Assembly: GCA_947359465.1 (NCBI GenBank)
Contig: OX375873.1
Span: 137,451,916 to 137,515,915 of the forward strand
Origin: Metellina segmentata
Taxonomy: Eukaryota > Arthropoda > Arachnida > Araneae > Tetragnathidae
Direction of reading: 5' to 3'
DNA length: 64,000 nt
Shown here: positions 23,398 to 34,299 of the stretch, piece by piece
How the letters are laid out: every line of letters starts with the position of its first letter
Numbering within the stretch: position 1 is the stretch's first letter
Program-made: the position numbers and the translations under genes
Notes under the pieces: generated by a model
The model's input: the letters and a program-made list of their open reading frames with translations, nothing else
The model's database searches: none
What the model was told of the DNA's origin: nothing

Positions 23398-25116
23398 TAG
23401 TGATGCAAAAAACCCGGGAATTTTGGAAGAAGGGAATAAACACGGGAATTTTGGGAAATAAACCCGGAACTTTGGGGAACATTGGGAATAAACTAAACCA
23501 ACCATTTTTTCACATTTTACGGCTTCTTTTGGTTTGATGCTAAGTAAAACTATAAAGAGAATACCCCATATATATAAAACTACAACCTGGAAAATTGTTT
23601 CAATAAAATTTAAGTTTTCTTTTTTGGTGGAAAATATTGGTTTATTTTTATTGTAAAAACAACATCAGCATTTATATCCAAATCCAGATGAATGTTGATA
23701 TGATGGTTTTGTTCCGAGAACTAGCAGCAAAAAATAAGATGAATGTTTGCATCAAAAACAATACTTTTGTAAACATTTCATATTATTTTATATAAAGCAG
23801 TTACAATTTACTCTCTACTTTACTGATGATTCAATTTGGCACCGGCACATGTAAGCCTTTTATGAGGGATTAATAGCTGAAAAAAACAACGCAAAATCAA
23901 GAGGATCTACTTGTAGATTCTGATAGTCCTGGATCCATATACATAGTTTCAACGTCCGTTATCACCTCTTGGGATCCCACAATAACTGAAGGTTCATCGG
24001 CATCTGCCAAAGAATATATAAGGAAAGACATTATTTGGGGGTTTTAACGCATTTTTTAAAAATGCTTTGTCATTTTAGTAGCATTTGGTACCAGATACTT
24101 CTTGTGGCAATACCTGCATTTAGCAGTCTTTTTATTGCCATGACCAAACTGACACCACACTGTTGAAGTTGGTCTTACCATTATCTGGAACACAAATCAT
24201 CCCATTAGCATGAAATAGAACACTAAATTAAATTTTAAATGCTTGAGTTCCCAATTAAAAGTTGTCAAAGTACAAACCAACCAAGTTGCTCTTAGCATTG
24301 ATTGCATTATAAGTATTACTTATATAGATTGATCTGAACTCATGAAATTCAATGTTTCTAGTTCATGCATGAAACTGTTAAGTAAAAATACCAAAATCAA
24401 AATTTAAAAACAAAATGCTCAGAATTCCAATAAATATCAAATTAGATTTTTAAATTTCCAATCAAACTTATACATAGTAAAAACCTGATTTTATGTTGGG
24501 AAGATAGCTTTGTCAATTGCTAATTGAAGTTTTAAAATTAGAATATAATCACATTCAAAGAGCTAGTCAAAGAAACTATTAATTCACTGGGATATCAATT
24601 TGCATAAAACGATGACAATATAAATAGGAAACAGCCAATCCAGAGAATTATTCAAAGGTTCAGAATATATAGTCAGAACTATGCAAAGGTTTGAATGCAC
24701 ACAAGGGTTCACTTAAAAAGTTTGTTCTTATGGCTCATTGACAAAAAAGATTTAGCTCAAAAATATTGTCATCGCATGCGCCTATTAGTACTAGTAATAT
24801 CCACAAAATCTCATTAATATTTACCTTTCAATTTTTGTAATTTGCAAGATGGCAAAATTAAGGAATTAATGATATTCTATTTCTTTAAGACGAAAATTTT
24901 CTAAAATTGAAAAGGTCAATGCAAACAGATGTTAGAGCCCGCCAAAAGAGTACACGTTTGAAGTTGCTGTTATGAACTATTAAAGAGTTTCTAAAAAAAT
25001 TATTGGTTTAAAATTTTCCAGACAAAAAACATTAAAATTTTTCAAAATTTCCTTCCCAAAAAACCGGGTTTATTCCAGGGAATAAACCGGGTTTTTTTCC
25101 ACCCTTTTCAACACTA
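23398..25116 (-). mobile_element. hAT element with 8-bp TSD, internally decayed (1.72 kb)
   Basis: Ends TAGTGATGCAAAAAACCCGG at 23398 and the inverse of TAGTGTTGAAAAGGGTGG at 25116. Flanked by a perfect 8-bp duplication CTCACAAG (23390-23397 and 25117-25124), diagnostic of hAT. Internal sub-terminal repeats of CCCGG/AATAAAC. It keeps only a BED zinc-finger exon (24045-24181); the DDE domain is absent. Inserted 22 bp from the Tc1 element's right target TA. Confidence 0.88.
23900..24181 (-). pseudogene. BED zinc-finger N-terminus of the hAT transposase
   Basis: From the ATG at 24181-24179 (minus): VWCQFGHGNKKTAKCRYCHK then YLVPNATKMTKH, the aromatic-rich start and C-x2-C of a BED finger. The next expected Cys (KCVKTPK) lies one base out of frame near 24045. 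Further down, after a TTTGGCAG acceptor-like site at about 24004, a frame reads DADEPSVIVGSQEVITDVE and stops near 23900. BED fingers bind DNA at transposon ends. Only relics remain. Confidence 0.65.
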
Positions 25117-25124
25117 CTCACAAG

Positions 25125-26379
25125 TCGAAAACAGACAGATTTTCAAGTTTTTAAAGTGTATTATGTGCTCATCAAGAGTCGATCGACGATTTGTATATTG
25201 CAAGGGTTGCCATTCAAGCAAGCCAGTTCCCGAATCACCAAAACCGTACTTGTAAGAAGTTTTATCGCCGATCAGCCGCTAAAAAGAGGTCGAAAATATT
25301 GTGAAAAAATAACGTCATTTGAAAACTGAATTTGGTTTTCAAAGGAAAATAAGCACTATTGATGCAAAATAAGCACTTGTAAGGGCTCTTAGAAATGGAA
25401 GGTCAAAATAAGCATTTTCTAAGCACCCATGGGAACCCTGTGTTAAGTATAGTTTCATGAAACTGCATTCTCTGAGTACATACTTTCATTTAGTGACTGA
25501 ATATTTCGTCAGTCTTTCTGTTTGTACCACATAAATTTTATTGAATGTACAGTCAGAAAATATATGGTTCTTCCCAAGCCGGTTATTATTCTGCAAGGCT
25601 TTTCGAAGGTTCATGTGCTGTAGGCTTGAATGCTACGAAATTTTAAGGCTGAACTCAATAGACAAGCAATACTAGCATTCTCATTCGAAATAGACACTTG
25701 ATTTTCATTCAAAGCTTGATCTCTGAACTTTAAAAGAAAACTTGTGTTTGTTGGGCATGAGCAGCAATATTTTCAATATAATTCAATTTTGTTCTATTTT
25801 TAGTCATGACAACCATGCAAAATCAGTTTCCTGTGGTTATAAATTAAATTTGTTTTTATAAATTATAATTTCTTTTCATTACACAACCCCACAAACTCTT
25901 CGTTTTTAAAATTGTAAATTAGAGTAAAGCAAATTTTAAATGAACTTTGCCCCTCTTGAAAGAATATTATTGCTAGAAAATATCAGAACTAGGGCTTCTA
26001 AATGTTAAAAATTATTTGTAGCGACAGGTTAATGTAACATAATTTAAGTGACATTCATAAAAAACAGTGATTAAAAAAAAAAAATGCCGTCAAATCAACC
26101 TCATTTTTTCTTCAAGGAAAATTCAAAAATACTGAAAAAAGTTGTTATATTTTTTGAATACTTTTTATTTAATTGATGGTATTTTTCTATGAAAGAAAAC
26201 TGATTCTTTTCTTCTCACTTTTTCATTCTACAGTAAACCTATTCAACCAGTTAGGTTGGGTAATTCTGCTATTTAAATATTTTTTGGATGTATACTATTG
26301 ATTGTTAATGGATACTTTTAAATGATTAATCAACAATGGAAACCATTTTTCAATTAAAAATTTATTCCCATGGGCAGTG
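25125..26379. other. No gene; AT-rich with weak repeat hints
   Basis: A stretch at about 25200-25440 begins GCAAGGGTTGCCA and ends GGGAACCCTGT, a weak inverted pair, with repeated ATAAGCAC words. Nothing firm. Confidence 0.35.
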
Positions 26380-26586
26380 CTACCCAACCGATGTGCCGCC
26401 AAAAATTGAACCGCAGTCCCGATTACGGGGCAACGGTACTGGAGGGATAGGCCAATGAGTGGTTTCGTGTGTTCCGATAATTCTGTGCCTCAATGTCTGG
26501 AAAAAAGGTGTCAAATGAAGTGATGGTAGCCCATGAACTACACCTTTCCACCAAGCATCCTTCATACATAGATAAGGATTAACTAT

Positions 26587-27125
26587 TTTAAACCGGGTTC
26601 CCACACTATTTCGAAAATAAAATTCTGACTTTTTTCCAGACAAATTTTTACAAAATTCCAGATTATACCTAAGCTATTCACGACATTTTAAAGGTGAAAA
26701 ACCATGAAATAATTTAGCACATTCAGCAGTCAATAATAAAAAGGAATTTAAGAATTGTACACTGTAAAAATATTAATACACAGAGCACAAGTAATTTTGC
26801 ATTACAATAACGTATTTAAACAATCCAACATATTTGACTTAAAAATCAATTTGTGATTTAATGTATACGCATGAAATTCTTCAATTTAAGCCAGTGGACG
26901 AAAAAAAATTTTTACTTAGCTGTTTCTTTTGAATTTTAATTAATAAAATAAAGTAATACTAAACTGTGTATGACTCTTAGCTTCTTTTCTCCAAAGCGTC
27001 TGACAAACCATGATCAACCGTTTCCCAGGATTTAGACAAAAATTCATAATTTCCTGATTTTTTTTTGGATAAAATTAAAATTCCTGTCAATTCTAGGTTT
27101 TCCCTGACCTGTGGGAACCTGTTTA
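26587..27125. mobile_element. Candidate TIR element
   Basis: AAACCGGGTTCCCACA near 26590 and TGTGGGAACCTGTTT near 27111-27125 are imperfect inverses. The target duplication was not identified. The preceding 26380-26580 holds a GC-richer segment of unknown origin. Confidence 0.4.
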
Positions 27126-27379
27126 AACGTCAGCGAACTCAAATGAAAAGTTATTTCATGAGATCAGCCACAATGGTATCCAATGTAACTCGAGAAGCAA
27201 GTTATAAAGTCGCGAGACTGATAGCTAAAGCCTTGCACAATTGCAGAATCACTCGTTTTACCAGCTTGTGTGGAAATGAGGGAGAGTTCTGTCCCGAGTC
27301 CATGAACTGAAACAGGAATTGAAAGTATTTTTTGAGGGGTAACTCGGTATTCAGCTATGTGGGAAGACTATTACTGGTT

Positions 27380-27780
27380 ACAAAAATGGTTATGAGGGCC
27401 ATAGAAGTCAGCAGACTTGTATTTCACGATCTGCCAGTGTACACTTGAGGAGTCTCTCCTACGAACAGGGCCAGAAGGTTTTCAGAACTTGTATCAAGTG
27501 CGGAGCTAATCAGGCTTCGCCAGCTCATATTTTAAATTACTTGGTTTTTTCTGAACCAAAGTACCAACCTGCCTCTTTCAATCCAATGATACGACCTCTT
27601 TCAAACTCTGAAAGTTGCTCGTAATGAGCTCGAATCCTGCGTCTAGGCATTTTTTCACCTACTACTCCACTTTACTACTACATAACCTCTACTTTTCTTG
27701 GACTTTTTGGAGGTTTATGGATTCGTGGACTTGTGGTCTAATTTAAGAGACCATGTCGGGGATTAGCAACAACAAAAATG
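27380..27780 (+). mobile_element. Non-LTR retrotransposon 3' end, second copy
   Basis: Encodes HLRSLSYEQGQKVFRTCIKC followed by GANQASPAHILN (27470-27540), matching the C-terminal Cys/His block at 11667-12112; the expected final Cys is Tyr. The terminal part (DFLEVYGF-like) and a CAACAACAA tail come at 27700-27775, after a Tc1 fragment splits the copy. Confidence 0.55.
27577..27651 (-). pseudogene. Tc1 transposase N-terminal fragment
   Basis: Minus strand encodes MPRRRIRAHYEQLSEFERG and a few more residues, nearly identical to the start of the transposase at 22208. Only 75 bp remain, with no TIRs. Confidence 0.8.
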
Positions 27781-28224
27781 GTCTACTTAAATGAACTTAT
27801 TCGAAAAATGCAAGGACCGCTTGAGAATTTATTAACTTGTGCTGACAAAATAAACGGATTCAAAAACAAAATTTAACTTTGGAAAGATGCGATGAAAAAT
27901 GGTTTCCTAGAAATGTGTAATCAATGTTGTAGTTCAAATCCTAAAAAAGAACTTGTAGATCAACACCTATGCATGCTGAGAAAGCTTCGCTTCTTTGAAT
28001 TTTAAATCCATTTGCATCTTTATTAGATCACATGGCATTCGATTTATCAATGAAATAAAAGGAGTTATTAGACTCCCTTGGAGTTTAAGGATGTTCCATT
28101 ACCTCAATTTTGGGTAACTGCAAAAAAAAAGAAGGTTCCACCCATCAGAGAAAAGGCTATAAACATTCTTTTAGCATTTGTTTCAACATAAGTGTGAACA
28201 AAGTTTATCTTCTATGCTCACTAT

Positions 28225-28583
28225 TGTAGCGAAACTTATTCACTTCGTCTGAAAATCGTGGCTCAGTCGGTATTGCACCTTACTGCGAATCGGAAGGTAC
28301 GGAGTTCCAATCCCACTAGAGGCAAGTGGCTAAAAGTAGATTTCATTTAAAAGAAATCATTTTTCCTTTCTGTTTGTTTCTCACTTCTTCAGTAATATAC
28401 TTATGTTAATTTCTAGAACTTTCGAATGTTCGATTCATTTTCGGAAAAGGTATAAAAGGAGATGTATCACTCAGTTCAAATGAATAATAAAGTCTCGAGT
28501 TGAGGTCAGCAATCTTTGTCCTCGCTTGCCTTTTGCAAATATACACGAATTGGTTAGCTTACCTACAATAAATCTACACGACA
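28225..28583 (+). repeat. 5' LTR (359 bp)
   Basis: TATA box TATAAAAG at 28451-28458, AATAAA at 28486-28491, TG...CA ends. It differs from the 3' LTR by a 9-bp and a 14-bp indel, one extra base and scattered substitutions, so the insertion is old but still alignable. It contains a tRNA-like A box (28259-28270) and degenerate B box (28304-28313). Confidence 0.92.
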
Positions 28584-28586
28584 TTT

Positions 28587-28602
28587 TGGTGGAGGCGCTG
28601 GG
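28587..28602 (+). promoter_or_regulatory. Primer binding site
   Basis: TGGTGGAGGCGCTGGG begins three bases after the LTR and is complementary to a tRNA 3' end of the form ...CCTCCACCA. The primer tRNA was not identified. Confidence 0.65.
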
Positions 28603-28689
28603 TAAAATAAATACGGCGGAAGAATTTCGCAGAAGTCTACGTCTTCAAGGACTCCCTCCTGAGTTTGGCTCTTTACCGAATCCAAGTAG

Positions 28690-30284
28690 AGGCCCGAGGA
28701 AAAGCTCCCAGTTGCCAGCTCCGCTCCAGTCACCATCGCACCAGTGCCGTTCCTGACCTACCAGCCACCCAGAAGTCCATGCATATTCTCTGGAGACGAC
28801 CAACCAAATGTTCGCCGGTGGCTCAAGGACTTTCAACGAATCGCCAGCTATAACCATTGGGACGAACATATGTGTCTGGTAAACGTCATATTCTACCTCG
28901 CCGGAACAGCCCGACAATGGTTTGATAACAATGAGGACACTTTTACTGATTGGACTTCGTTCAGGAATTCCCTGAACAACACGTTTTACCAAACAGATGA
29001 CATAAAGCGTCAGGCTGAGAGACTGTTGGTTACACGTGCTCAACAAATTGGCGAGACGTCTGAATCATACATCCAAGACGTACTCGCTTTATGCCGAAAA
29101 GTTGATCCTTCCATGCCAGATGTCGAGAAAGTAGCCTGTACCGTCATGTAAGAATTTGACGGACAGCTGATTTAAAATTAAACTATTTATTTACATAAAT
29201 ATTTACAAGATAATTATGGGCACAGCCATCGACAACCGAAACCTGCCTGAAGCCAAAGTAACACAATTGGCAAAACAGAGACGTCTGTCTCTCGTTCAAT
29301 CTCGAGTCCGAATTCTCTCAAAATCCACGTTCGCTTCAAAGAACCGCCGCTGACAACGAGAGGGGGGTGAATTCCGAGCCCTCTAGAGATATTTATGTCC
29401 TCTCCCGAACAGAAACACCCCCACACAGCTGCGAAAACCGTCGAGGAACCGCACGTGCAGACTAAAGTTGTTTTCGCATTCCGAAACATTCCAGCGTCCA
29501 CGTGTTAGGGAAAAGGGTCGGCAAGTACCATATGGTACAAGCCCATCTCATGAAGGGGATTGCAGAGGACTTGCACAAGATCCTATTGGTTCAGGACTAT
29601 GAGACCGTCGATGCTTTTGTGAAACGCTGCCGTCAAATAGAAAGCCTCCGACGAAGACGTATCACCCGACCAAGATTCCAGAGGCTGCCAAATGTTTCTG
29701 CAGTTTCGGCCGAAACAGACATTGGTGATATAAGATCGCTGGTACGAACAATTGTCAGGGAAGAGCTTCAAAAGCTCTTGCCGGAAGTGCAAAACTACAC
29801 GAACGACGACCCTGCAGCACCAACGGACGTCGCATCTCTGGTCCGGGAAGAAGTTATGGAAGCTCTAGCACCACTCACAGGTCCAAGAAGACGCAACGGC
29901 CCTCGCCGAGTTTCAGTTCCAGTGAGGTCACAGCCAAGACGTGAGGCCAGAAACAGCGCCGTTCCACAGCGTAAGACAGACCTGTGGAGAGCTGCCAATA
30001 ATGTGCCTATCTGCTACCATTGCGGACGCCCAGGACACGTGCTGAGGTACTGTAGGGAGAGACGACAAATATTTGCAGATACAAGAGCCCTCAGAACATC
30101 TAACCCTCGACGAGAAATTGACACTGAGTCCCTACACAGCTTTGACGACAACTATGCACAACATGTACAGCCTACTTCTTCCAGTTTCAGAAGTAGTTCA
30201 CCATACCGCCGCTCCTTCAACCGCCGACAGTCACCTGTTCGCCGCTCCGGCCGTTCTCCACGCCGACCAAATGAGGAAAACTAA
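28690..30284 (+). pseudogene. Gag polyprotein relic, split by an insertion
   Basis: First half (open 28690-29151) carries a retrotransposon-gag core: SGDDQPNVRRWLKDF, FYLAGTARQWFDN, FTDWTSFRNSLNNTF, YIQDVLALCRKVDPSM. The second half (29553-30284) continues with GIAEDLHKILL, then an Arg-rich stretch and a CCHC zinc knuckle CYHCGRPGHVLRYC (30012-30053) that binds RNA in Gag proteins. A foreign 0.4-kb segment separates the halves. No ATG precedes the conserved part in frame; a leading segment in another frame (RLQGLPPEFGSLPNP, near 28640) suggests an early frameshift. Ends with TAA directly before protease, same frame. Confidence 0.8.
29147..29550 (-). mobile_element. Antisense solo LTR (about 0.4 kb) inside gag
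   Basis: This segment has no gag similarity. Read on the minus strand it looks like an LTR: TATA-like ACATAAATATC near 29390, AATAAA near 29190, and a TTCTTACA end at 29147. TCATG occurs at both edges (29144-29148, 29548-29552), and the two gag halves lie in frames that differ by exactly the 404-nt spacing between those repeats. Exact ends are ambiguous. Confidence 0.6.
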
Positions 30285-30565
30285 CTCAGGCGACCTGTCC
30301 AGGAGGTAAGGCCGCAGTTGAAGAAAAATTCCACATATATCACAGTGAATGGACAATGTGTAAAAGCCCTTGTTGATTCTGGTGCCGATTACTCGGTCAT
30401 ATCTGAAGAATTACGCGTACAATTGAATACTCCTATGTTTACTGAGGATGGACTGTACTGAAAACTGCCTGTGGAAAATCGGTAGCCGCCTCAGGACGCT
30501 ATGTATTAAAAGTCGACTGGAATGGGACTGTGAAACCGTTTGAATTTCTGGTATTTCCAGTGTAG
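30285..30565 (+). pseudogene. Retropepsin-like aspartic protease relic
   Basis: Same frame as the end of gag, after its TAA. YITVNGQCVKALVDSGADYS holds the catalytic DSGA motif (30375-30386). A TGA stop at 30459-30461 follows a frameshift; the rest (ACGKSVAASGRYVL...PFEFLVF) is one frame over and ends at TAG 30563-30565. Normally a dimer that cleaves Gag-Pol. Confidence 0.75.
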
Positions 30566-31124
30566 CCACCAAATGATACTTGGATGGGACTTTTTCCGCG
30601 CCACTGATGCTGTAATAGATTGCGGAAATGAAGAACTTCAACTTGCAGAAATCCTTCCAGACAACCAAGTGTCAAGTAAATCAGATTGCTCTTGCACCTT
30701 GTTTGCCGCAACAGATTACGTAATTAAAGCCAATTCGACAAAGCAAATATGTACTCTTAATCCAGAAATTCCAGAGGCAGATAAAGCTATGATTATTGGT
30801 AATACAATTCTCACGTGTGAAAGAGAGCTGTCTATACCAGCCTCAATCGTTAACGTTGAAAATGGCTGTTGTAAAGTATGGGTCACAAATTTCTCTCGAC
30901 GAACCCAACTGATACCAAAGGGAATGAACATAGCTTGCTTAACGACAGTAACAAACGATGCAATTTGTTCTTTAAATGATGAAGATCGAGAAGGTTCTAA
31001 GAGACACAATTCCAGAAGGCTATTAAAACGAGAAACATTTAAAGAACTTTTAGATACTAAGCTGACTACTATTGAAGAAGACGAGTTATTGAATCTGCTG
31101 GAAGAATTTAATTTTCGACTTTAA
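30566..31124 (+). pseudogene. Gypsy pol linker between protease and RT
   Basis: HQMILGWDFFRATDAVIDCG is the conserved Gypsy ILGWDF-type motif; it is followed by about 170 codons of lineage-specific sequence ending at a TAA (31122-31124). The frame shifts again before RT, and the N-terminal part of RT appears to be partly deleted near 31200. Confidence 0.65.
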
Positions 31125-31177
31125 CAGGCAATTGAATAAATCCAGTGGTAATTCTGTGAAACACAAGATCGACACAG

Positions 31178-32545
31178 GTGACAGCGTCCCAATCAAGCAG
31201 AGACCTTACCGTATATCAGCCATCAACCAGTCCATGGTCATCTCCAGTCGTACTTGTGAAAAAGAAAAATGGTGAATGGCGCTTTTGTGTCGATTACAGA
31301 AAATTGAACAAGGTCACTGAAAAAGACGTCTATCCACTACCACGCATCGACGACGCTTTGGATTGCCTAGCTGGTGCACACATTTTCTCTATGATGGATT
31401 TAAAGTCCGGCTACTGGCAAATAGAGGTTGATGATAAAGATAGAGAAAAGACAGCCTTTGTAACGTCAGATGGTCTTTATGAATTTAAAGTCATGCCATT
31501 CGGATTATGGAACGCCCCCGCTAGATTTGAACGGATGATGGACACGGTACCACGAGGCCTGAAGTGGAATATCTGTCTTTGCTACCTAGATGACATCATT
31601 GTGTATGCACCGAATTTCCAAGAACATCAAATACGCTTGAGTAAAGTTTTGAAATGTATCCAAGAGGCCTGACTGACGCTAAATTCCACCAAATGCTCAT
31701 TTGGCAAAAAGAAACTGACGATACTGGGACACCTTGTTGATCAACATGGAATCTATCCCGATCCACAAAAGATAAAGAATTTTCCTGTTCCAGAAAATAT
31801 CGCAGATGTTCGAAGTTTTCTGGGCCTGTGCTCGTATTACCGACGATTTGTCAAAAAATTCGCTGATATTACAAAACCCCTGCATGATTTATTGAAGAAA
31901 GATGTGAAGTTTTCTTGGAGTACTTCACAGAAGGAATCTTTTTCAACTCTCAAAAAATTACTAACAAGTGAACCTGTTTTGGGGCATTTCCTTCCAAATG
32001 CAGAAACGAAGATACATTCAGACGCTAGTGGTTATGGCTTCGGTGCAGTACTAATACAGATCCAAGATGATAAGGAAAGACCAATAGCCTACGCATCCAG
32101 GTCCCTGACAGTCGCTGAAAAGAACTATTCTACAACCGAAAAGGAGTGCCTTGCTGTCGTCTGGTCGATCAGTAAATTCAGACCGTATCTCTTCGGAAAA
32201 CCCTTTACTGTAGTAACAGATCACCACTCTTTGTGCTGGCTAGCCAATGTTAAGGACCCATCTGGAAGACTTGCACGATGGGCTTTAAGGTTGCAGGAGT
32301 ACGACATCACCATAGTCTACAAGAGCGGTCACAAACATTCCGATGCCGATTCGCTGTCGAGAAAGCTTCTTCTCGAAACAGTAAACGAAAACGGTGATGA
32401 AATCCCCTTCCTTTCAGCCATCACAGATTACAGAAAAGAGCATCTAAAAGATAAGCAGCTGAAGCCCATAATTAAAATTCTTAAAAGAGGTGACGGATAC
32501 CGAAGTTATCAACTTAAACGGCGTGGTTTACAAAAGAAACTATGA
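31178..32545 (+). pseudogene. Reverse transcriptase and RNase H relic
   Basis: RT blocks in order: TSPWSSPVVLVKKKNGEWRF, CVDYRKLN, FSMMDLKSGYWQIEV, FVTSDGLYEFKVMPFGL, and the catalytic YLDD (31583-31594). A TGA at 31670-31672 interrupts a frame that otherwise continues through [15 protein letters not shown] into RNase H. RNase H acidic positions are visible in [36 protein letters not shown] and [10 protein letters not shown]. The frame is lost near 32500. Function in an active element: copy RNA into DNA and degrade the template RNA. Confidence 0.88.
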
Positions 32546-32560
32546 TCCTATGGGACAGCA

Positions 32561-33597
32561 ATGGCTCTTGGTCGTACCGAAACAACTTCGCAGCGATGTC
32601 TTCATGATGCCCCAACCGCCGGTCACCTTGGATTCGCCAAAACCTACGACCGAATAAGGAGGAAATACTATTGGCCAGGACTATATGGGATCACACGCCG
32701 ATATGTGTCACATTGCCGAGAATGTCAAAGACGAAAATCTCCATCGCAATTGCCACTGGGGCAACTTCATCCGATCAGACCCCCTGACATACCATTTGCC
32801 AAAATTGGGATTGATTTACTTGGACGCTTTCCAGTTACCCGAAACGGAAACCGCTGGATCATTGTTTGTACAGATTACCTTACGAGGTTCACAATCACAA
32901 AAGCATTACCAACTGCTGAGGCCACGGAAATCGCTAAATTTATAGTCGAAGACATCATACTGAAGCACGGTGCTCCCAGAGACGTTCCTTCTTATCCAAT
33001 ATTGTGAAAGACATCAATCAATTGTGCCAGACGTCTCATCTTCTGATAATATCCTACCATCCACAAACCAATGGCTTGACATAAAGATATAACATTGGCA
33101 GACATGCTGTCCATGTACGTAGACGTCGAGCAAAGAAATTGGGATACCATTCTACCCTTTGTGACTTTCGCCTACAATTCGGCAAAACAAGACACCACAG
33201 GGTTCAGTCCATTTTATTCGTTCATGGCAGATATATCCAGACACCTCTAGATGTAATTCTTCCGCTCAATACAGAAAATCACGACGATAATTACGTGCAA
33301 CATCTGACCACCAGGGCAGAGGAAGCTAGACAGCTTGCAAAAATCCACATCCTTGACGCTCAACAAACTGATAAACGACGATATGACGAGAGACATCGAC
33401 CAGACAACTACAACATCGGAGACTTAGTCCGGGTCTTTACTCCAGTACGAAAGGTTGAACTGTCCGAAAAGCTCCTAAGACGTTATTTCGGACTATATCG
33501 AATAACACGGCGACTATCTGACGTAACATACGAAGTAGAAAGTATGGAAGAGAATAGCAGACGGCGGATCTCCAAAGATGTAGTCCACTGTCCTTAG
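32561..33597 (+). pseudogene. Integrase relic
   Basis: Zinc-binding HHCC region (APTAGHLGFAKTYDRIRRKY to CRECQRRK), then the core with Asp in GIDLLGRFP and Asp in VCTDYLTRF. The frame ends at 33007; another frame carries YHPQTNGLT, and the position of the third catalytic acid (Glu) is a TAA at 33082-33084, followed by a frameshift. The C-terminal part, open 33139-33597, has GDLVRVFTP and LLRRYFGLYRITRRL, as in Gypsy integrase tails. Confidence 0.85.
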
Positions 33598-33713
33598 GTT
33601 AAAACCCTATCTTGATCCAAAGAAACAACTAGATGACGGAAAAGAGCACAGCATTTCCAGGGGACCTGTTACGAGGAGCCAGATCAGGCTGCAGCGGGAC
33701 GCTGCTTCGTCTT

Positions 33714-33725
33714 AAGGAGGAGAAA
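33714..33725 (+). promoter_or_regulatory. Polypurine tract
   Basis: AAGGAGGAGAAA immediately before the 3' LTR, the usual plus-strand priming site. Confidence 0.8.
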
Positions 33726-34062
33726 TGTAGCGAAACTTATTCACTTCGTCTGAAAATCGTGGCTCAGTCGGTATTGCACCTTACTGCGAATCGGAGTTCC
33801 AATCCCACTAGAGGCAAGTGGCCTAAAAGTAGATTTCATTTTTCCTTTCTGTTTGTTTCTCACTTCTTCAGTAATATACTTATGTTAATTTCTAGAACTT
33901 TCGAATGTTCGATTCATTTTCGGAAAAGGTATAAAAGGAGATGTATCACTCAGTTCAACTGAATAATAAAGTCTCGAGTTGAGATCAGCAATCTTTGTCC
34001 TCGCTTGCCTTTTGCAAATATACACGAAGAGGTTAGCTTACCTATAATAAATCTACACGACA
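33726..34062 (+). repeat. 3' LTR (337 bp)
   Basis: TATAAAAG at 33930-33937 and AATAAA at 33965-33970. Same tRNA-like A box (33760-33771) and B-box-like element (33796-33805), 9 bp closer together than in the 5' LTR. Confidence 0.92.
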
Positions 34063-34299
34063 CTATCAAGAATTTAAAGAGGTCATTGAAAAGTCTTCAT
34101 CATTAATTGCATGTAGCTCTTTCGACCACATAACCAGATATAAAAACGTGAAGTTCACAGAAACAAAACCAAGTATCTCACTGAAATGAGGAGGTAAAAA
34201 TGTATTAACGGGGCTAAAAAGAATTTTGTTGATAAAATATTTATTTTGTTATTAATTTTTTTTGTGTACAATTGATTTTGCTTTAGTATTTTTACATGA

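Larger units (their letters stand above)
27140..28224 (+). pseudogene. hAT-type transposase relic (ZBED5/EPM2AIP1-like), interrupted
   Basis: Fragments in order: YKVARLIAKALHNC (near 27200-27245), then after two foreign insertions LNELIRKMQGPLENLLTCAD and KINGFKNKI (near 27795-27870), VDQHLCMLRKLRFF, FWVTAKKK and IREKAINILLAF (to about 28180). This is the order of ZBED5-type hAT proteins. Many stops and shifts. The Gypsy element inserted at 28225; a short continuation (EFKEVIEKSSSLIACSSFDH) resumes at 34067-34190. Confidence 0.55.
28225..34062 (+). mobile_element. Gypsy-type (Metaviridae) LTR retrotransposon, decayed
   Basis: Two LTRs (28225-28583 and 33726-34062), each TGTAGC...ACGACA, flanked by the 4-bp duplication CTAT (28221-28224 and 34063-34066). 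Between them in order: primer site, gag with zinc knuckle, protease, reverse transcriptase, RNase H, integrase, polypurine tract. The order PR-RT-RH-IN defines Gypsy. Multiple frameshifts, stops, a nested solo LTR in gag and a stop at the integrase Glu position mean it cannot move by itself. No envelope-like frame follows integrase. Copies of this kind are endogenous genome residents. Confidence 0.92.

Noticed and set aside
28259..28330. Functional tRNA gene in the LTR
   Set aside because: No consistent acceptor or anticodon arm, and the second LTR copy has lost 9 bp between the boxes; treated as a tRNA-like module only.
28645..29046. Minus-strand frame of 133 codons over gag
   Set aside because: Antisense of the conserved gag core.
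29214..29501. Minus-strand open frame in the gag insertion
   Set aside because: Lies in an LTR-like segment with TATA and AATAAA signals; no protein family recognised.
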